DNA of 64,000 nt, taken from positions 33,701,396 through 33,765,395 of the forward strand of contig NC_083603.1 in the NCBI RefSeq assembly GCF_029168945.1, written 5' to 3'. Made by a program: the position numbers and the translations under genes. Position 1 is the first letter of the stretch, and every line of letters begins with the position of its first letter. This document shows, piece by piece, positions 33,390 through 44,290 of the stretch. Origin of the DNA: Cannabis sativa. Its lineage: Eukaryota > Streptophyta > Magnoliopsida > Rosales > Cannabaceae. Below the pieces are notes generated by a model that made no database searches, was not told the origin of the DNA, and saw nothing but the letters and a program-made list of their open reading frames with translations.

Positions 33390-34061
33390 TGACCTCGCTT
33401 TTAGCCAACGACAACGAGTTGAGTTTAATAAGCGATAAGTGATTTATAGCAATTGATATATGATAAAGCAATATAAAGACACAAGAATTTTATAGAGGTT
33501 CAGCCATGAGCAGTTCGGTAATAGCCTAATCCTCGTTATTTGTATTGACTTAAGAACAAGGAGAAAGGTTCCTTTTCTTGTAGCTCTTACAACAGTATCT
33601 CTGAATGTATGATTCTTAGATAATATATTTAGGGTATAGTCTCAGCTGAACTGTTTGCGACCGATTGCCCAGTGAACATGCATCACTATTTATAGGGCTA
33701 GTAAGCTTAGAGAGGAAGAGTTTTCCCTCTCGTCACAATGCGTATATACAGAAAGATCGTGGGATCAATGCTCAATACAAAGATCGTGAGATTGATGCTG
33801 GATACACTGATACTAGGATCGTGTGTATGTCATATCCCTGTAATTTGATCCCTGAGTTATAGGGATTTCGTTGATGACTCACAATACGAAAGCTGAATTT
33901 GCTAAGTGTTGGTTTCTCTGCGCGGATTGCTGATTGCTTTTCTCTGGGCATGCTAGCGAGGCATCCTGCTCGGACTATGCTTTCCGAGCAGATGCTCCGA
34001 GTGGGTTCCACGTGTCACCATTCATGCGATGCCACGTCAGAGTGCAAAAATTGGGATAACA
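33390..34061 (-). repeat. Gypsy LTR (element H), minus orientation
   Basis: About 672 bp, TGACCTCGCT to GGGATAACA on plus. Directly right of it, 34062-34078 reads on minus as a G-rich tract (CTTGGGGGGCAAA) before TGTTATCCC, a typical polypurine tract, so this is a 3' LTR on minus. TATA box at 33687-33694. Its start (TGTTATCCCAATTTTTG) resembles that of the G LTR, so the two are probably related Tat-type elements. Confidence 0.7.
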
Positions 34062-34350
34062 TTTGCCCCCCAAGTTTGTACGGGACTTCCGAAGTTGCAT
34101 GTAGACTTCATTCGAGCTGCTTCTACCTTTGGATGGGGACACGTGTCAATCACGACTGTCCGAGACTCGATGTGAGGCTCACTGGGTGTCCCTTCGGTTT
34201 TTGGCTAATAAATGCTCTGGCAATTAATATTTCAAAATCTGATTTTCTCTCTCCACGGCGGACGGCTGCACTTGATTATTTTTTATTTCCCATATTCGCT
34301 TTTAAGGAGGGAAAAATTTTATGGTTAGAAACCCTAAAATTTCTATCAAG
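34062..34350 (-). other. Element H: polypurine tract and short internal remnant
   Basis: The G-rich tract is followed by about 270 bases of non-coding sequence with higher GC than the surroundings (34080-34350). No protein motif is visible. Beyond about 34350 the sequence becomes family-1 leader. Confidence 0.5.
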
Positions 34351-35357
34351 CCTAAACTAACAAATTTTTCAAATTTCATGTTATTTTTGCCAAAATTAAT
34401 TTTAATAAATAAAATGTCTAATAAGATAAAATGTTAAAACTAACGTATTCCTAATCTTATAATTTTAATTAATAAAATATATTTCAAAAATAACAAATTT
34501 GAAAAAAAAATATGAAATGGTTAGCAAATTTGGAAATTTAAACAAGATTATTTAAAAAAAATATTTTAATACCAAAATAAGGTCATTCAAATTTAATAAA
34601 AAAATGTAATATCTAATCTTATAATTAAAATAAATAAAATAATCTAAAATTTCAAAATTAACCATAAGGCTATTTTTGTAAGAAAACAAATTTTCAAAAT
34701 TTAAAGCCTACTAATATCTAAAACTAATTTTAATCAATTAAAAAAAATTAATACAAAATAAATTTTATTCTGACAATTAGATTTTTGATTGAAAATTCAA
34801 ATTTTACACAAAATTTGACTTTTGTTTCAATGAAAAACGACTTTTGAATCAAAAGATATGAAGAAAACAAGTTTGGTGCATAGGGGTATGCAATCTTATA
34901 ATCAAAAGATTGCATACCCCTGTGCGCGCGGAAGGGAGCGTCTGGCCGAGAGACGAGGCTGCATGTAGCCTACATGGCCGAGGTAGCTCAGCGTGACACG
35001 ACTTCAGACAGCCCGTGTTCGAGTTTCCTCAGTCAGGTTGTGTGAAACCGCGTGGAAATGTCGGCGGTCCCTTAGGTACGCGCACGTGTATGTGCATCAA
35101 CTTGAGATATTTTCATTCAAATTCAAAAAATAATAACTAATTCTAAAAAAATCCAAATTAGGATCTGTAAAAGCCAAAATTTTGTAATTTTTGGTCTACT
35201 TTCGAGTAAAAATATTTCCAGATCGAAATAAAAAATATTTTTACAAGATATACTGCGATTTCTAAATTATCACCATATAAGCACATAAACCATCATGAAA
35301 TCATCCAAATCAATACAAAACATCGTTTTAATTCATATTTCATGAAAGTAAATCAGT
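34351..35357 (-). other. Element C3: leader remnant with hairpin
   Basis: AT-rich leader resembling 27240-28245 in C2. It contains a long hairpin at 34878-34925 and a GC-rich stretch to about 35095 with further small inverted repeats (for example CATGTAG/CTACATG at 34962-34976). Gag and pol are absent. Confidence 0.65.
34878..34925 (-). ncRNA. Leader hairpin of C3
   Basis: Two 20-base arms (34878-34897 and 34906-34925) are complementary at 19 positions around an 8-base loop. The right arm (TGCATACCCC.. then GCGCGCG) is homologous to the right arm of the C2 and E hairpins, while the left arm differs, yet pairing is kept. Confidence 0.5.
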
Positions 35358-35375
35358 ACCATGGCTCTGAGGCCA
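35358..35375 (-). other. Element C3 primer binding site
   Basis: The same variant initiator-Met type site as in B, C2 and E. Confidence 0.8.
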
Positions 35376-35377
35376 GT

Positions 35378-37244
35378 TGTTGGAATATGTTTTACCAAGA
35401 TCTAGATTTACTTACCATGTATGTTATTTAACATCCTAAATATGAATATTTAAGACAATATAAATAAACACATATAAAGTTTAGGAAACCTTACATTGGG
35501 TGCAGGGGAATATTAATGGCTCCTTTCACTCAGATCCCTAACCCTCGTATCCTGTCTGTAGCAGAGTATGACCAAGATCTGAGCCCGAATGTCCTTCTCT
35601 TGATTCTGGATTCTTCACAGACTTACACACTATGATTGAGATACCACTTGATGTGTGTGGGCACTCACTCTATCACTCAAGGCATGAAAACAATATGAAG
35701 AAGGAAGAGAAGTGGCTGGTTCAAAAATAGAAAGAGGATGGCTTAGGAAATTTTTTACTGAAGGGAAATTTCATCATCTTTTAAGTGTGAGCCATCACTA
35801 TCTATTGATAACAACCACCTAGGTTTAGGTTAGGATTTTTTAGGCATTAAAATAATAGAAAAATTATGTGGAAAATACCACTTAAGTGGTCGGCCATAGT
35901 GATGGGCCCCACTTGGGAATTTTTCCACTTTTGACAAATTTTCCCTTATTTTTTCAAAAATGCTATTTTTCCAATTCTAACCATTCAAATGCCCAAAACT
36001 ATTCATTTAATAATTAAAATTAATTATCAAATAAAATTGTCATGTAATATATTTATTAATTAGAGTTAATAAAGTCTCTTAATTAATAAATAAGACCTAG
36101 AATCTCTTTTCTTCACAATTAAGCCCTTGCTTAGGGAAAAATTCATAAACTAGACATAGTCTAATTTTAGAATTATAATTGATTAATTAAAATAAATTAT
36201 CTGAGTCTTACAAGCAGTATGGTCTCAACTAGTATGGGGACCATGGGCTTATACAACCGAGCTTCCAATAAGCAGAACTAGAATTTACCAAGTAAATTCC
36301 CTAACTTATTAATTCCTTATTGCATCCACTCATAGAATTTTGAATTGCACTCTTAGTCACATAAAACACTCTATATGTTCCACGATATAGATACGTTATC
36401 AGCATTTAACCATCGTTCTAATCTCAATGATCAAAGATCCTCTATAGATGATTTACATCGAGTAGGGATAAATTTACCTTTTCACCCCTCCATGTATTTA
36501 ATCCTTGAAACACTTAGCTTCCTGTAAATGATATTTTAGTGAACTAAAATATAATCACTGAAACAAAAGCTCTTCCATTAACCTCTATTAAGCCAAGCTC
36601 GAAGGAATTAATCATCGTTTCACTCATATGTCCTGATAGAAGCTATAGATTCCATATCTATGTTTAGCGCTCCCACTCAATCACACTACCATGGTCCCAA
36701 AATGTACGTATCACCCTGACCAAAAAGTAGACTTAATTAACAAATCAAAGAACATTAATAGCACTCCTGAGATTGAACCTAAGCATGTCAGGATTAAGAT
36801 CTTTTGATCTAAGATCAACTAGTGATATTGACTTAGAAAGATACAACGGTAAGATTATAATATCTTAACCAAGATCAATATCGGTCCCAGTCCAATGTCT
36901 ACTCCATACATCCGAAACTAGCATACTTTGCCAATGTTCTGGAAAGAACATAACACTTATGCAAAGTATAAGTACACTTCATCGTTGATTATCACATTAG
37001 TGTAAATCCAGTGCACTGATGAATCATGGACTTTATCTTTTGAAGCATATAATCACAATCACATTCCACTGTCTTGACATCACTGTAATTGTAAATGACT
37101 ATATGTTCTGGACTTACCAGATTTTGTATATATTAAACAATAAACATGAAAACTACATGTAAAGATAAATGACTTCTAATCTTATAATGATAACAAATTA
37201 GATTAGATTGAAATGAGTTTTATTTAGGGCATAAAATCCAAACA
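35378..37244 (-). repeat. Element C3 5' LTR
   Basis: 1867 bp, TGTTGGAATATG to CCAAACA on plus. The TATA position (35802-35809) reads TATTGATA on plus and is mutated. More diverged from the other copies, hence older. No clear 5-bp duplication was found around the 33097-37244 block. Confidence 0.85.
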
Positions 37245-37279
37245 GAACCACCATCCCATAGGAGGACAGCCTATTGCAA

Positions 37280-37660
37280 CGAAGTAAACCACACCTTGCT
37301 AGTAAAATCTCATGACGAAATGGAAAAAAGAAGAGACCAAGCCAACTTAAAGCTTCACGCCTACCAGAAAAATTTCTAGGTACTTCAATAAAACAAGTTA
37401 AAGAAAGGAAATTATTTGTAGGAGACTTAGTGCTTTGAAGAGTATTCTTGAATACGAATGATCTTGAAACAGGAGTGTTTGGGCCAAACTTAGAAGGTCT
37501 GTACCAAGTTACAGAGATAACAAGTAAAGGTGTGTACAAGCTTTGCAGGTACAATAAGAACATGGAGTTAGTTTTCTTACCAAGGTACTGGAATGGACAA
37601 CATCTCCGAAAAAGCTACAAGTTACCAACTTGTAAAAACACTACTCTTCAGTAGTGGTTC
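37280..37660 (+). pseudogene. Element G integrase C-terminal remnant
   Basis: On plus, a degenerate lead-in ending in 'GDLVL' and a stop is followed by 'FGPNLEGLYQVTEITSKGVYKL' and 'PRYWNGQHLRKSYKL' (from about 37448). This is the gypsy integrase tail pattern Gly-Pro-Asn-x-Glu-Gly-x-Tyr followed by Trp-Asn-x-x-His-Leu-x-x-Tyr. It matches the Tat/Ogre side of Ty3/gypsy. Everything upstream is lost at 37244. Confidence 0.8.
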
Positions 37661-38165
37661 CAATACAACTCACCGTACAGGAATTAGTATAAAAGAGCTA
37701 AGTTTCCACCACTATTTAGTGGTGGCCTCTGCTTTGTATGCCGCACACGAGTAGCCAAAATGATGAATGAAAGAAGACTTTATAATTGTACGCTTTTATT
37801 ATAAAAAAAAATGTATGTTGTTCAACAACACATATGTAAGCCAATAAATGGACAAAATAGATCCCTCAAAGAAAATATACAAGCAAAGGTCTATAGTATG
37901 TAGTGAATTGCAAGTGACCAAAAGACCATAAGTCTCCTCGATCACTTGGGGGGCACCCACACCATAGAGCTTCGAACAAGTATCACTAAACTTAGGTAAA
38001 ATTTAAAGCTTTTATAAGAAAAAATTGAAAGCTAAGTAAGTGTCAATGACATACTTCAGATTAGACAAAAAAAAGCATAAGTCCGGGATTAAAAGTTGCT
38101 CAGTCTGCCACATGTCTGACAATAGAAGGTAAAGTCAAGATTAAAGATTGCCTGGTCGATCATCT

Positions 38166-38300
38166 GTTCAAAAGTAAAAGGCCCTAAGGCCATACACAAA
38201 CATTGTTCAAAAGTAAAAGGCCTTAAGGCCATACAAGAAAAAAATATCATTTGTTCGAAAGTAAATGGCCTAAAGGCCATACAAGAACAAAATATAAAGT
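38166..38300 (+). repeat. Tandem repeat 1 in element G 3' UTR
   Basis: Three units of about 39-48 bases, each starting GTTCRAAAGTAAA and containing the palindromic AGGCC..AAGGCCATAC. Units begin at 38166, 38205 and 38253. Confidence 0.85.
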
Positions 38301-38796
38301 ATGCGTAATAAAATCATAAAAACAAAAAAACACAAAGTCCTTAAATGTCTTCAGAATAATAACTAGAGTTGACAGGTTCAAAGTTGTATCAAAAGGACTA
38401 GTTGTCTAGACTAAGTAAGTCATCGTCAATCTGGTTTTCACCACCCCAAAAGTTGTGCAGATTCATCTGTGGAAAAAGGCAGAGCGAGGGGAACAACCGA
38501 AGAAAATAAAAATACATAGACAAAAGACGGGTTAACTGGCCAAAACCTAAGGGTATTAACCAGACAACCTTGAAATACTAAGTCCTTGATTGACAAATTA
38601 TAAATCAAGACTCATGAACTAGACAACCTATGAATCAAAGGAAATTGACTAGCCATAGAAGATTTGGTCTGAGATGTACAAGATAGAGCTCGTAAAAGGG
38701 GCTAAGTACCATATAGGGGTATACAATGGGCTCAAGCATTAGAGAGAGTTTTTGGAAAAATTACATACCGGTCAAAGTCTTATAATAAAACAAATG

Positions 38797-38910
38797 ACCG
38801 AACAGAGTTCCTAGACAGTATTTATCTACTGGACAGAGTTCTTAGACAAGATCTAAGTACTGGATAGTGTTCCTAAACAAGATCTAAGAGCTAGATAAGG
38901 TCTCTAACAC
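38797..38910 (+). repeat. Tandem repeat 2 in element G 3' UTR
   Basis: Three to four units of 31 bases with core ACTGGACAGAGTTC and TAGACAAGATCTAAG, at 38797, 38828, 38859 and (decayed) 38890. Confidence 0.8.
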
Positions 38911-39349
38911 ACCAAAGGTACCAATCCAAGACTCAATATTGTTCATCAAAAAGTCATATATTATGCATCCTAAAGCTATCAAGCAGATTATAATGTAAAA
39001 AGACTACTCTAAAACGTGAGAATCAAGAAGTTTCTAAAATTTTTAAAAAGCTTAAAACTCATCAATGGCAGATTCAAAGAAAGAGAGAAATGTCAAAGAA
39101 AAGAAGATGAGGAAAGTAAATGGCATACATGGGAGAGAGAAGATCAAAGGTATAAACATGGAAAAATGTGCAGCTGTCACATGATTCCCCATATTTGATT
39201 GCAATAAAGTCATTTTGTCATAAAAGCACGTCATTTGAAGAGTCCAATACTTGGCCAGATAAGGTTGCACGGTAAAGGCTTCAAGAGCCAAGATAAGAGC
39301 TAAAATGTCCCTATTTGTACAGACGTTTGAATAAGGACTTGGGAGAAAA

Positions 39350-40415
39350 TATTATCCCATTTTTTCCCACCGAACGTGGCATGTCCACATAGTCCAAATA
39401 GAAGACAAGTGGAATACAACCTATCAATAACCAAGCAGGTACACTCTGTGCAACTTCCAAGTCAAGAACAAGAAAAGTCTTTAGACCCTGGCCAAACCAT
39501 AGCTAGCCGACCAAGGAGGTATATATGATAAAGGAAGGTTTGCTGGCCAAGCTGAACAATAAAGGTGTATAAAGAAGTTGTACAGAAAAACTATACACAG
39601 AAGCTGAACAACAAAGTGGTGCGAAAAAGTTGTTCAAATAGGGTTGTACGGACAGCCCCCCAAATAATTTTTGGCCGGCCAAGGTAGACAGACATGCCGT
39701 ACAGACCCTAAAAAGAAGGGTCGTCTACCAACTAGTGCATACAACCCCAAACAGGCTGAACAAACTGCGCGGTCCACCATAAGTCTTCTAGAAGATTTTC
39801 AAGACAAACTACAAGTTTGGGACAAGTTTAAAAGCCCTTGAAGTTAGGGATATTCCCTTAAAGATATTAGCCTAGATTCTGGGGATTTAATTATTCTTTT
39901 TTGTAATTCAAATATAAGATAAAAATATGTTATTTTTCCTACTTTAAAAGGGATAGCTTTACCTATTTGAGTTAGGATATTTGGTAAGTCCTAAAATATA
40001 TAAAGGACATTATATCACATGAAAAATGATCACAAATCCTAAGCTACACGCCTATAATTCTCTCTTTCTCTCTCTAACCTCCATAAGCATCTAAGGCCTC
40101 CTCGACTCTAAGTCTAATTTCTTCATAAGTTCTTCATAGAATCTTATCAGTTCTTTATTTGTAACACTTATATCTCACAATTATAATACTGAAGAGAGAT
40201 ATTTCTAGAAATTACAAAGTTTTTACATGTAATCTTCATGGTATTATCTTAACAATTGAATATAACTAACTGGGAGTAGGTCATTACTCCTTCATCAAGG
40301 GGGTCAAATCTCTATAATTTTTTTTGTTATTTCTACTATTAATTATTCTTATTTACACATGGTAATAATCAGCAATTAATAAGGCTCCGTTGTCAGTTGG
40401 TTAAATTTTAAGTCA
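39350..40415 (+). repeat. Element G 3' LTR
   Basis: Starts TATTATCCC after the purine tract and matches the 5' LTR fragment 32605-33096. It contains a pyrimidine-rich R/U5-like part (40050-40100). The end is unclear: CAGCA at 40368-40372 followed by a PBS-like GGCTCCGTTGTCAG (40383-40396), or TCA at 40415. Confidence 0.65.
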
Positions 40416-41340
40416 TTAGATATTATTACTGTTTGGAATATTTATTAGATTTAAGTTTTTTTTTGGTTTATTCTTACTAAAATGTTGTTTATTGTCTCAT
40501 GTATTCCTATTAATATTTTTCATTTTTTGTAATGAATTTGGTTTGTGTATTTTGATGTTTATTGTTGTTTTTAGGACAATTTTTAATATATATTTCGGTT
40601 TGATATTATATTATTCATTTATAGTTTGAAAATAGTTGTAATCCAATTGTTCTTTCTCTTTTTTTTTTTTTACAATTTGCTTTGATCATGACACTTTTTG
40701 GTCTGATTTCAAGAATGGGAATGCAAATTCCTTGCATATGATCATTATAAATCTAAAGTTGTCTCGACTTTTAGTTACATAGTTATTGAGAAGCTTAATG
40801 CTAATCTTTCAACAATGTCAAGGCATTGTACTGGGCTACCTAATTCTATAAATAATTAGACATTCTTTCCTATAAATTCTACCCACAAATTGTGTATGGA
40901 CATCTTTTAAGAGTTGTGGAGCAGCCTAATATAAAGGAATTTCAGGCAAACCTTTTTGGTCATTGTGTTCGTTTATTGTTGAAGAGTTTACTTTGATTTC
41001 CTGTCTGGATTGTATAGGTGATTGCAACAAAACTAATTTTTCTTAGGATTTAAACCAGATTATCGACACTTATTTTTTGCAGTGTTAAATAGATTACTAA
41101 AAAATTTGTAGAAGATGTTGTTTCAGGTGTTTCTTTTTCCTTGTATATTTATGCTTCTTAAATTTTAGGATGTTGAGGATCTATGATTAGTAGTTCCTTA
41201 TAATCAGTGATTTTTGACTCTTTGTTCTTATTATTTTCTAGTTGTTCTACTATTTCTTCTGCCACCAGTTTTGCATAGTCAATAATATCAAACAATATCT
41301 TCCCATCTTCTAGCATTATTCCATCCATTTTTTGTTGTTA
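40416..41340. other. No supported feature
   Basis: AT-rich. A stretch at 40680-41160 has slightly more coding-like composition and a T-rich run followed by GCAG near 41080, but frames are short and broken and match nothing I recognise. It could be the continuation of the host-gene intron. Confidence 0.5.
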
Positions 41341-41823
41341 TTTAAGGGAAATTTTAATATTTATACATTTTTTGTACTAAAATTTGTCAACTAAACCAAA
41401 ATTATTCAACATATGTAGAATAGGTCAATTTTTTACTAAAACCCCATTTCACCCCACTCATTCCAAAAAGTGGCTCTCTCTTCCTTCCCTCACTCTCTTT
41501 TTCTCGAACCTTCTCGAACCCACCAAACCCACCACCACGACAGAACAACAAACACTCTGCCCACAATCTGAGGACCACTCAATCGAACCCAACATCTGAG
41601 GATGAAGACCCACTCGACCCACCATAAAGACAAACAACTACCAATGACGGCCAAGGTAAGATTTCCCCCTATTGTTATTTTGAATGCCTTTCTTATTGTT
41701 TTAGGGTTTAAATGTTGTTTACTGATAGATTTAGCATCTGATAAGTGCGTTTTGGATTAGATTTAGGGTTTGATTTGAATCTATGATTTTTAGTTGAGAA
41801 AATGAATTTTTAGGCAGGCCCGA

Positions 41824-43708
41824 TGATAGGTTTTGTGCCCTAAATAAAACTCATTTCAATATAATCAGATTGACTAATTAATAAAGATCAGAAACTGCAT
41901 TTTATGTTGCATGGTTCACATAATTTATTTCATGATTATGTTTAATGTGTTAATTCTATTAAGTCTAAAACATATATATTTGTTTATGATTATAGTATTG
42001 TCAGCGCGTAGTGGAATATAATCATTATTATATGTTCAAAAGTTTAATTCCCTGATTTGTCAGTTTAGTGGATTTAGACTGGCATGATAATCAGCGATAA
42101 GGTATACTTACACCTTGGATAAGTGTTATGTCCTTTCCAGGGCATTGGAAAAGTTTACCAGTATTAGATATATGGAGTATACATTGGAAGGGAACGATAT
42201 TGATCTTTGGATAAGATATCATAAACTTACCGTTATATCTTTCTAAGTCAATATCAATGATTGATCTTAGGTCTATGGATCTTAATCCTGACATGGTTAG
42301 GTTCGATCTCAAGAGTGTTATTTATGTTCTTTGATTTGTTAGTTAAGCCTACCTTTTGGTCTGGGTGACACGTACATTTTTGGAACATGGTAGTTCAATT
42401 GAGTGGGAGCGCTAAACATAGATATAGAATCTATAGCTTCTATCTGGACATAGAAGTAAAACGATGATTTCCTTCGATCTTGGATGAATAGAGATAAATG
42501 ATTGAGGCCTCATTTCAGTAATTATATTAGTTTACTAAAGTATCATTTATAGGTTGTTAAGTGTTTTAAGGATAAAATACATTGAAGGATAGAACGGTAA
42601 ATTTGTCCCTATTCAGTGTAGATCATCTATAGAGGATCCTTGACTATTAGGATTGTAACAATGGATAATCATAACGTATCTATATCGTGGTAAATATAGA
42701 GCGTTCTATATAACTGAGAGTGTATTCAATTCCAAATCTATAGTGGAGCAAGGCGGAATTAATAAGTTGAGAATTTACTTGGTGAAGTCTAGATGTACTT
42801 ATTGAAAGCTCGGTTATATAGGTCAATGGTCCCCTCACTAGTTGAGATAATACTGCTTGTAGACTCAGTTAATTGACTTTAGTTAATCAATTATAATTCT
42901 AAAATTAGACTATGTCTTATTTATGAACTTTCACTGAGCAAGGACTTAATTGTGAAAAAATAGGTTTTGGGGTCAATTTGTTAATTAAGAGACTTTGTAT
43001 GGTCTAATTAATAAATTACATAAATGGTAATTTTATTTAGTAATTAATTATAATTATTAAATAAATAGTTTTGGCATTTATAAGGTTTGAATTAGAAAAT
43101 ATGGTATTATTGAAAAGAAGAATAAGTGATTGAAATAAAGTGACAACAATCTAACTAGAAAGAGGTCCCATTAAGTGTATGGCCAAGTGTAGATTTTTGT
43201 CGAATATTTTATTCTCTTTTAATCCATATAATTCAACCCTAAGCCCTAGTTGAAACACAATAAAAGGAACATGATGCCCTCATCTCATCCACTTGACACT
43301 TTGTCAAATTAATGTCATCTTGACTATTGCCTTCAACCTAGATGAGAGGGTTCCTTCATTAGTGATTCAAACCTCCTTCATTGTTCTTCACTTATTCGAA
43401 CCCTTGAGTGATGAGTGCCATGCCCACACATAGCAAGTCAAGTACTCAATCATAGTGAGTAAGACGGTGGTAACCAAACCCGAAGGAGAGAAAGAGATCC
43501 AAGTTCAGATCTTGATAATGCTCTAATACAGAAAGGAATTAAAGGCTAGAGATCTTGAACGGAAGGAGTGATTATATTCCGCCGCAATTAATGTAAGGTT
43601 TTCTTAAACCCTTATGTGTTTATTTCATTGTTTTAGAGAATTCATATTTAGAATGTTAATTCAACATACTTATTAGTAAATCTAAATCATGGTAAAATAT
43701 TCCCAACA
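41824..43708 (+). mobile_element. Solo family-1 LTR inside the MULE
   Basis: 1885 bp, TGATAGGTTTTGTGCCC to TCCCAACA, plus orientation, no internal region. Flanks CCCGA (41819-41823) and CCTGA (43709-43713) are a 5-bp duplication with one mismatch. It lies in the first intron of the Ulp1-like gene, within a GGCCCGAT motif. More diverged than the solo LTR at 10789; the TATA box is degenerate. Confidence 0.88.
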
Positions 43709-43759
43709 CCTGATGCATCCCCTATGCTGGCTGGATGCCTCGTGAAGAAAAATTGGATC

Positions 43760-44290
43760 TAGGGTTGAAGACAAAGGCCCGATATAGGGCCCGATACCCT
43801 ATCCGATTATATATCAATTTTACAAAAAAATATTGACTTGCCTGATGGGTCTGATGTAGGGTACGATAGTGCCCAATTAGTGTTCTCCTTGATAGATCAA
43901 GGTCCCATGGGCCTGATATAGAGTACAATAGTAGCCTCGTTTGTTATTTTGAATTTTAGTTTTCTAGTTATGGTCCGATGTGAGCCCGATAGTGTACGAT
44001 ATTAGGCCCGATGTATTTTCTTTTTTATAATTTTTAGCTGTGGGTCCGATAGGCCCGACATAGGGCCCGATTGTGGGCACTATGGTGAATTTGAATTTTC
44101 ATATTTTGTTATCGCCTGATATTGGCCTGATGTAGGGTACGATGTTTTGGCCCGATGTTTATTCTCTTTCATAATTTTTGGTGAGGGTTTGATAGGCCCA
44201 ACATAGGGCCTGATAGTGGGCCTGATTGCCATATTGAATATATGTTTTTTGTTATGGCCCGATAGGTCCGATATATGGACTGGTTGTAGT
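43760..44290 (+). repeat. Left GGCCCGAT motif array of the MULE
   Basis: About twenty loosely spaced matches to GGCCCGATA/GGTCCGATG/GGCCTGAT, often paired as GGCCCGATATAGGGCCCGAT (43765-43785). The array starts before the solo LTR (41816). Units are irregular, so it is not a simple satellite. Confidence 0.75.

Larger units (their letters stand above)
37661..39349 (+). other. Element G 3' untranslated region with tandem repeats
   Basis: 1.7 kb between integrase end and 3' LTR, non-coding. Two different tandem arrays are inside (38166-38300 and 38797-38910). A purine-rich tract at 39334-39349 (AAGGACTTGGGAGAAA) directly before the LTR is the likely polypurine tract. A G-run similar to a polypurine tract also lies at 37947-37952. 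Confidence 0.65.
32605..40415 (+). mobile_element. Element G: Ty3/gypsy element (Tat-like), rearranged
   Basis: A 5' LTR fragment, an integrase C-terminal remnant (37280-37660), a tandem-repeat-bearing 3' untranslated region and a 3' LTR (from 39350) all read on plus. Gag, protease, RT and RNase H are missing. Their place (33097-37244) is taken by family-1 and other gypsy LTR pieces. The right end is uncertain between about 40372 and 40415. Confidence 0.65.

Noticed and set aside
33665..34360. Frames of 65-153 codons near 33.7-34.4 kb
   Set aside because: They lie in the gypsy H LTR and its flank; there is no recognisable motif and the LTR boundary runs through the longest one.
34978..35045. 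tRNA-like stretch (GTAGCTCAG.. and GTGTTCGAG..) in the C3 leader
   Set aside because: It resembles A and B boxes, but the T-arm stem does not pair, no acceptor stem or anticodon arm can be drawn, and it lies in a hairpin-rich retrotransposon leader.
38166..38300. Regularly repeated units with short spacers, superficially CRISPR-like
   Set aside because: Three diverged units in a plant gypsy 3' UTR, with no cas context and unequal spacing.
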